DNA of 64,000 nucleotides from JAKAXS01 sp965279065 (GTDB lineage: Bacteria > Pseudomonadota > Alphaproteobacteria > Rhizobiales > Hyphomicrobiaceae): contig OZ257134.1 of the NCBI GenBank assembly GCA_965279065.1, positions 1,240,001 through 1,304,000 on the forward strand, read 5' to 3'. The notes beneath the pieces are model-generated. The model did no database searches. It had not been told where the DNA came from and worked only from the letters and a program-made list of their open reading frames with translations. A program made the position numbers and the translations under genes. The number at the start of each line of letters is the position of its first letter. Positions within the stretch are counted from its first letter, which is position 1. Positions 59,306 through 64,000 of this stretch are shown here, one piece after another.

Positions 59306-59701
59306 ATGAACAACGAAGGCGCAAAGTTCCTGGCTCTTGTTCACGTCGTGATCGCCGCCGTCGGCTTCAACTACTTCCAGAGCCTTGAGAGCCGGCCCCT
59401 CCCATGGTCGACGATCGTCTTCGGTCTCGTATGCGCGTGGCCGCCGATTCTGGCAGCGTACGGCGGTGCCAGGATCACCGCGGGACCGAGGTCCGAGGGG
59501 CTCCTCTTTCTCGGCATCGCAATCGCCGTCGCCATCGCGCTCCTGGCCTGCATTTCCGTCGTCACGGCGACGGGTGAACCCCTTGCGGCATTGCTCCTGA
59601 TATTCGTGACACTCGGCCAGATCATCGCTTTCCCGATCTGGTTGGCACTTGTCTGGTCGGTCGCGCGCCGCGAACGCGCAGCTCTGACCTCGCCGCGCTA
59701 G
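59306..59701 (+). CDS. Small four-helix membrane protein of unknown function
   Basis: A 131-residue protein with four hydrophobic helices: FLALVHVVIAAVGFNYF, WSTIVFGLVCAWPPILAAYG, LLFLGIAIAVAIALLACISV and LLLIFVTLGQIIAFPIWLAL. A basic tail (ARRERAALTSPR) suggests a cytoplasmic C-terminus. No family was recognised. GAGGAGCGAC precedes the ATG. Its stop overlaps the stop of the convergent TPR gene by four bases. Confidence 0.75.
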   Translation: MNNEGAKFLALVHVVIAAVGFNYFQSLESRPLPWSTIVFGLVCAWPPILAAYGGARITAGPRSEGLLFLGIAIAVAIALLACISVVTATGEPLAALLLIFVTLGQIIAFPIWLALVWSVARRERAALTSPR

Positions 59702-61098
59702 GGATTCAACCGCTTCATTTCTGCAATCGCAGACCACGACTCGATGAAGTCCTTGGGACACGTGTCTATGGCCGTCTTTAGCGCGGCTTCGGCGTCCGCT
59801 TTGTTGCCTTTGAGAACATGCCACTCGCCGACATAGTAGTGCGCCTCGCATTTTTGATCGGGCTTGTCCGGCAAATCGCTCGTAGCGTCGGCCGACCGCT
59901 TTCCCAGATATAGCTCGATTACGGCATACGGCCATTCCTTGGTCTTCAAGCGAGTCGCATTGGCTTCGAGGTCCGCCTCGGCGCTCTCTCCGGCTCGTGC
60001 TTTGGCCAGATAGCGAAACAGCATCGCATAGATGTTGTCCTTGAGCTCGATCGATCGCAAAAGGTCTGAGGACGCACCCTTGAAGTCGCCGCTATTGAAC
60101 CGAGCCAGACCGAGGTCCATCAAACGGGCATCCGTGGCATCGAGTTCGGCCGCCTTGGTGTAATCGGCGATCGCTCGGACCGAGTCACCCTTTCTTTCAT
60201 AGGCAATGCCTCGCCGGCCATAGGCTTCGGCGAATTCCGGGCCGAGTTCTATCGCCTTGGTGAAGTCGGCAATCGCCTGATCGAGGTCGTTCTTGAGAAT
60301 GTGGGCCCTGCCGCGATCGTCGTAAGCATCGGCTTGACTAGGGTCGAGTTCGATAGACTTCGACAGGTCGGCCAACGCTCGGTCCAGGTCATTCGCGACA
60401 ATGTAGGCTTTGCCGCGCCCCGCGTAAGCGTCGGCATAGTCTGGATCAATCTCAATGGCCTTGGCGAAATTGGCGATCGGCTGATCAACGTCGCCCTTGG
60501 CACTCTGGGCTTCGCCGAGGCACTTGTAGGCCAAAGCGAATTTCGGATCGAACTCGATGGACTTACTGAAGTCCGCAATCGCGAGATCAAGGTCGCCCTT
60601 AGCTGTCATTGCAATCCCGCGATTCGTGTAAGCGAGTGCGAATTTCGGATCTAGGTCGATGGCCCGGCTCAAGTCGGCGATCGCGCGGTCGGCGTCGCCC
60701 TTGGAGCCATAGGTGTTGCCACGGCCGTTGTAAGCGCCCGCATCATTCGGTTCGAGGTCGATGACCTTTGAGTAGTCGGCGATAGCCCGGTCGAGATCGC
60801 CCTTTTGCTTATGAGCGAGCGCTCGGTTGAAATAGGCGTTCGTCAATTTTGGATCGAGGTTGATCGCCTTCGTGTAGTCCGACAGCGCTTCGTCAATGTT
60901 ACCCTGCGCTATTCCGCGAGCATTGTACGCGGCCGCATTGCGCGGCTCTTGTCGGATCACTTGGTTGCAAGCGCTGACCGCCTCCGCCCCGCTTTTCTTC
61001 ACGCAATCGGATTTCGCGTCCGCCCGCGCTGTCATCACGCCGACTGCCATCGACAAGACAGCAGCTAACGCTCCGCATATAGGCGCGCCCCCAATCAC
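59698..61098 (-). CDS. Secreted tetratricopeptide-repeat protein
   Basis: A 466-residue protein with a signal peptide (ICGALAAVLSMAVGVMTARA) and about nine consecutive TPR units of 34 residues from about 45 to 340. They follow the pattern AIADYSKVIDLEPNDAGAYN-GRGNTYGSKGDADR, repeated with small changes (SRAIDLDPKFALAYTNRGIA, SKSIELDPSQADAYDDRGRA, TKAIELGPEFAEAYGRRGIA). The near-identity of several units indicates recent internal duplication. The C-terminal 120 residues differ and contain EAHYYVGEWHVLKGNKADAE. It is probably a periplasmic scaffold; no partner is evident nearby. Confidence 0.88.
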   Translation of the reverse strand: MIGGAPICGALAAVLSMAVGVMTARADAKSDCVKKSGAEAVSACNQVIRQEPRNAAAYNARGIAQGNIDEALSDYTKAINLDPKLTNAYFNRALAHKQKGDLDRAIADYSKVIDLEPNDAGAYNGRGNTYGSKGDADRAIADLSRAIDLDPKFALAYTNRGIAMTAKGDLDLAIADFSKSIEFDPKFALAYKCLGEAQSAKGDVDQPIANFAKAIEIDPDYADAYAGRGKAYIVANDLDRALADLSKSIELDPSQADAYDDRGRAHILKNDLDQAIADFTKAIELGPEFAEAYGRRGIAYERKGDSVRAIADYTKAAELDATDARLMDLGLARFNSGDFKGASSDLLRSIELKDNIYAMLFRYLAKARAGESAEADLEANATRLKTKEWPYAVIELYLGKRSADATSDLPDKPDQKCEAHYYVGEWHVLKGNKADAEAALKTAIDTCPKDFIESWSAIAEMKRLNP

Positions 61099-61315
61099 GG
61101 CTACACACTCCTGCTTTCGAGACAGCGTCAGACAGTATTACCGAAACCGGCGCCGAAGGAAAATGCACTTTTCAGGTTCGGCAGGGGGCAAGGGCCAAAT
61201 GCAGTCCCCTCTGGTCGTTCGTCACGCCGACAAAGCTGCACAGTTTTTGCCCAACCTCACTTACGCGCAACGGCGGCTCAAGCTATTGAGAAGACCCTCG
61301 AAGGAGATTTGCAGC

Positions 61316-61846
61316 ATGGCGAAGCTCGTCTTTGGAATGAACCAGTCCCTGGACGGCTACGTCGACCACGAGAAAATGTCGGCGGGCCCCGAGCTCTTTC
61401 GCCACTGGACTGAGCACGTGCGCGACCTGACGGGCAGCGTGTATGGCCGCCGCATGTACGAGGCCATGCGCTATTGGGATGAAGACCATCCTGAGTGGAA
61501 TGCGGAAAAACACCAGTTTGCCGCGGCGTGGCGGCGCCAGCCGAAGTGGGTCGTGTCGCGCTCGTTGAAATCGGTCGGCCCCAACGCCACACTTGTCGAG
61601 GATGACATCGAGGCGGTGATCCGTGGCCTCAAGGCTCGGCTCGATGGGGAGATGACCGTTTCCGGACCAGACCTGGCGCAAAGCCTGACCGACCTTGGTC
61701 TCATCGACGAGTATCGGCTCTATCTCCACCCCGTCGTGCTCGGTCGCGGCAAGCCGTTCTTCGCCGGTCCTCGACCGCCGCTCCGACTTGTTGCCACAGA
61801 TCGCGTCGGCGAGGACGTGATTAGGTTGACGTACGTTCCTGCCTAA
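61316..61846 (+). CDS. Dihydrofolate reductase family protein (RibD C-terminal-like)
   Basis: A 176-residue protein from ATG 61316, preceded by AAGGAGATTTGCAGC. It opens AKLVFGMNQSLDGYVDHEKM, then has LTGSVYGRRMYEAMRYW, VVSRSLKSVGPNATLVEDDI, MTVSGPDLAQSLTDLGLIDE and YLHPVVLGRGKPFFAG, the pattern of YyaP/YwjB-like DHFR-fold reductases. It likely uses NADPH; the substrate is unknown. Sequence upstream in the same frame is open but does not look coding. Stand-alone gene. Confidence 0.9.
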   Translation: MAKLVFGMNQSLDGYVDHEKMSAGPELFRHWTEHVRDLTGSVYGRRMYEAMRYWDEDHPEWNAEKHQFAAAWRRQPKWVVSRSLKSVGPNATLVEDDIEAVIRGLKARLDGEMTVSGPDLAQSLTDLGLIDEYRLYLHPVVLGRGKPFFAGPRPPLRLVATDRVGEDVIRLTYVPA

Positions 61847-62114
61847 ACGCGCGGCTCGCCCGGCGGATTGCGCCAACGCCCCAGGTCCCCTTTGGGTCAG
61901 AGGCCATCATGGAGCGGCGCCGCCAACGAAGTTAGACAAGCAGACGGAGCGGCGCCAACGCGGATGCGGGGCCACTCATGTTCGCAATATGACCTGCAGC
62001 TCAGGCCACGGAGAGCCTCGCCCAGTTGCATCATCCAGCAAATATACAGGTGTTTAATTAACCGTTTCTCGACAGCTCTCTGACATTCTTCTCAGAAAAG
62101 AAGGGGTGTGTGCA

Positions 62115-62663
62115 ATGAAGGGCGTGGTGTTCACCGAATTTCTCGACTTTGTCGCGATTGAGTTCGGCGAAGACGTCGTCGATGACATCATTGTAGACAG
62201 CCAGATTCCCAGCCGTGGCGCATACACGTCGGTGGGCACCTATGATCACGGCGAGATGGCAAGCCTCGTAGGAGCATTGGCAAAACGTACGGGTGGATCA
62301 GCACCTGAGGCCCTATCAAAATTCGGACGGCACTTGTGCCACCGCTTTTCCGTCAGCCACCCGGATTTCTTCCTGCGCGCCCAAGATCTTTTTGATTTCC
62401 TGGAAAGTGTTCATCACCACATCCATGTCGAAGTTAAAAAGTTGTACCCGGATGCTGAGCTGCCAAGCTTCGAAACACATTCACGGGCAGCGGAATTGCT
62501 CGAACTGAACTATCGGAGCTGCCGGCCGCTTGCAGCACTGGCCGAAGGCTTGGTTTTGGGCGCAGCTGACCGTTACGGCGAACGCGTAAACGTTGTCCTC
62601 TCGCCATGCGCCGATGATTTGGGCAGCTATGTGCGCCTGTCTATACACCGAGTTGCGGGCTGA
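62115..62663 (+). CDS. Heme NO-binding (H-NOX) sensor protein
   Basis: A 182-residue H-NOX from ATG 62115 (an in-frame upstream start at 62106 adds three residues). It begins MKGVVFTEFLDFVAIEFGED. The proximal heme histidine is expected in the HIHVEVKKLYPDAELP segment, and the YxSxR motif that binds heme propionates is LNYRSCRPL. Bacterial H-NOX proteins bind NO and inhibit or activate a partner encoded next door. Here the stop overlaps the ATG of a GGDEF-EAL gene by one base, so the pair should be an NO-responsive cyclic-di-GMP switch. Confidence 0.93.
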   Translation: MKGVVFTEFLDFVAIEFGEDVVDDIIVDSQIPSRGAYTSVGTYDHGEMASLVGALAKRTGGSAPEALSKFGRHLCHRFSVSHPDFFLRAQDLFDFLESVHHHIHVEVKKLYPDAELPSFETHSRAAELLELNYRSCRPLAALAEGLVLGAADRYGERVNVVLSPCADDLGSYVRLSIHRVAG

Positions 62664-64000
62664 TGAGCATTGCCGCGAGAGACTCTGACCGCGTTGCCCG
62701 GCTCGAAGCACGTCTGGAGCGGGAGAGATGCGCGCGCCGCGAAGCAGAACAACTGCTTGAAGTAAAATCACGTGAGCTTTACGACGCCAACATTTCCCTT
62801 CTGACGTCTGCGGGTCAGTTAGAGCTTCGTGTCAAAGAACGTACCGAGGAGCTGATAGCGGCGCATCAGCGAGCCATCGACTTGGTCGAGCACGACCACC
62901 TGACCGGCCTCATGAGCCGCGGCCGGTTCATGCGCATTGGGCAGGAGGTCATTGAAGATTGCCGATCCAGAAACGGGCGCGCGATCTTTCTAATGATTGA
63001 TGTCGATCACTTCAAAGACATTAACGACATGTTTGGCCATGAGGCGGGTGACACGGTGTTGAAGTCCGTGGCTGGACAACTGAAAGCTCTGGCAGAACCT
63101 CAAGATGTGCTGGCGCGAGTTGGCGGGGACGAATTTGCCATGATCGTTTTGGATGATGACAAAACTATTGCCACTACTCGCTTTGCGGACCAGGTCAGCC
63201 GCGCCATGCTTGCCCCTATCTCCCATCGAGACAAACCGATCTTCGCCGGAGCCTCGATGGGCTACGCGGTTTTTCCTGATGACGGGGATACCCTTGATGA
63301 GGTGCTCCGGCATGCAGATCTAGCCCTGTATGCCTCAAAAAGTTTGGGAAGAGGTCTTTGCACTGGCTTTGATCAGAAAATGCGGGAGGACCTCTCCGCG
63401 CAATTGGCTCTCGAGCAGAATATTCGGCTTGCAGTGGTTCGCCGCGAACTGGAGCCGTGGTTTCAGCCGATTGTGAACGCCCACGATTGCGGCGCCATTG
63501 GCGCGGAAGCACTGGTGAGATGGCGCAAGCCTGATGGCAGCATCGTGCCACCAGCAGCGTTTCTGTCCGCTGCAGAATCCTGCGGCCTGATGTCATCCAT
63601 TTTCTCGATTGTGCTAAGAGCCAGCTTTGAAGCTCTCCGGCCACTCGTGATGCGTGGGCTTCTCAAATATGTATCCGTCAACATCTCTCCCTCGCAATTC
63701 AGATTCGATACCCTGATCGGCGACGTCGAAGCAGCCCTGGCCGAATTTGACTTTCCACCGGAAGCCCTGGTCCTCGAAATCACCGAAGAAGTGTTACTTA
63801 CCGATTTTGATCTGGCGCGATCGCAGATGTGTGAATTGTCCCGGCGTGGGATTAGAATCGCGCTTGACGATTTCGGCAGTGGCTATGCCAACGTCGGCTA
63901 CCTTCGCCGCTTGCCCATTCACATACTCAAGCTCGATCGATCGCTTACCGTCGATGTTGTCCAGGATGCCAAAGCCATGGCCATCGTTCAGGGTGTTGCC
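62663..64000 (+). CDS. GGDEF-EAL cyclic-di-GMP enzyme, H-NOX partner (HaCE-like), cut by the window edge
   Basis: 446 residues are visible from ATG 62663 to the right edge. Residues 1-75 form a charged coiled coil (RVARLEARLERERCARREAE and LRVKERTEELIAAHQRAI). The GGDEF domain has DHLTGLMSRGRFM, LMIDVDHFKDINDMFGHEAG and RVGGDEF. The inhibitory-site RxxD is EPQD here, so product inhibition is probably lost. The EAL domain has GAEALVRWRKPDG, VSVNISPSQFR, VLEITEEVLL and IALDDFGSGYANVGYLRRL, with catalytic acids intact. Both cyclase and phosphodiesterase activities are possible. The C-terminal end lies outside the window. Confidence 0.93.
   Translation, partial: MSIAARDSDRVARLEARLERERCARREAEQLLEVKSRELYDANISLLTSAGQLELRVKERTEELIAAHQRAIDLVEHDHLTGLMSRGRFMRIGQEVIEDCRSRNGRAIFLMIDVDHFKDINDMFGHEAGDTVLKSVAGQLKALAEPQDVLARVGGDEFAMIVLDDDKTIATTRFADQVSRAMLAPISHRDKPIFAGASMGYAVFPDDGDTLDEVLRHADLALYASKSLGRGLCTGFDQKMREDLSAQLALEQNIRLAVVRRELEPWFQPIVNAHDCGAIGAEALVRWRKPDGSIVPPAAFLSAAESCGLMSSIFSIVLRASFEALRPLVMRGLLKYVSVNISPSQFRFDTLIGDVEAALAEFDFPPEALVLEITEEVLLTDFDLARSQMCELSRRGIRIALDDFGSGYANVGYLRRLPIHILKLDRSLTVDVVQDAKAMAIVQGVA

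Noticed and set aside
60896..61315. N-terminal extension of the DHFR-like gene
   Set aside because: The open frame upstream overlaps the TPR gene on the other strand, and a strong ribosome binding site precedes the internal ATG at 61316.

Overview
The window is GC-rich and gene-dense, with NTG starts and many 4-base ATGA/GTGA gene overlaps. The combination of aerobic cobalamin genes (cobG, cobN, cbtAB, bluB), an NrsF-type anti-sigma factor, HWE/HisKA_2-like kinases, a SoxYZ-fusion/SoxCD set and dispersed palindromic repeats suggests a chromosomal segment of an alphaproteobacterium, most likely Hyphomicrobiales or a close relative. This is inference from gene content, not from a phylogenetic marker.

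Layout. 1-5.6 kb: stress and regulation, with a truncated ECF sigma factor (C-terminal end outside the window), CYTH, SRPBCC, two YciI proteins, an ECF sigma/NrsF anti-sigma pair, DoxX and a Crp/Fnr regulator. 5.7-8.4 kb: a small periplasmic sulfur-oxidation set (fused SoxYZ-like carrier, SoxC-like molybdoenzyme, SoxD-like cytochrome c). 8.4-11.4 kb: a three-gene phosphorelay (CHASE3 histidine kinase, single-domain receiver, receiver-kinase hybrid). 11.6-18 kb: a lipid-linked pentose module, with a HAD-UbiA fusion resembling polyprenyl-phosphate phosphoribosyltransferase, a DprE1-like FAD oxidase, a class III aminotransferase and a large multi-spanning membrane protein. 18.3-27.2 kb: an exopolysaccharide locus (Wzy-like polymerase, chain-length determinant, WecG/TagA glycosyltransferase, GH5 hydrolase, Wza-like exporter, polyprenyl glycosylphosphotransferase).

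27.2-47.6 kb: an almost complete aerobic cobalamin locus. A cobalamin riboswitch precedes cbtB-cbtA-cobW-cobN-cobG-cobH-cobI-cobJ, then cobK on the opposite strand, then cobL-cobE-cobM-cobA-cobB-bluB. cobU(P), cobO and cobQ are divergent from it, and cobD and a histidine phosphatase lie beyond. No cobF/cbiD, cobS/cobT chelatase subunits, cobV or nicotinate-DMB transferase is seen. cobN carries an in-frame block of palindromic repeats that appears to be inserted in its N-terminal linker.

47.6-64 kb: a GAF-PAS protein, cystathionine beta-lyase, a VWA-domain gene whose frame runs through the following gene, nitroreductase, NAD kinase, CutA, a PG-binding-like protein, a possible mobile-element remnant (57.2-59.1 kb), a TPR protein, a DHFR-like reductase, and an H-NOX gene overlapping a GGDEF-EAL gene that leaves the window. 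Strongest leads: the aminotransferase in the DprE1-type module, coding-region palindromes in cobN and cobE, the head-to-head cobK/cobL overlap, the VWA frame anomaly, and a stem-loop repeat family with compensatory base changes.
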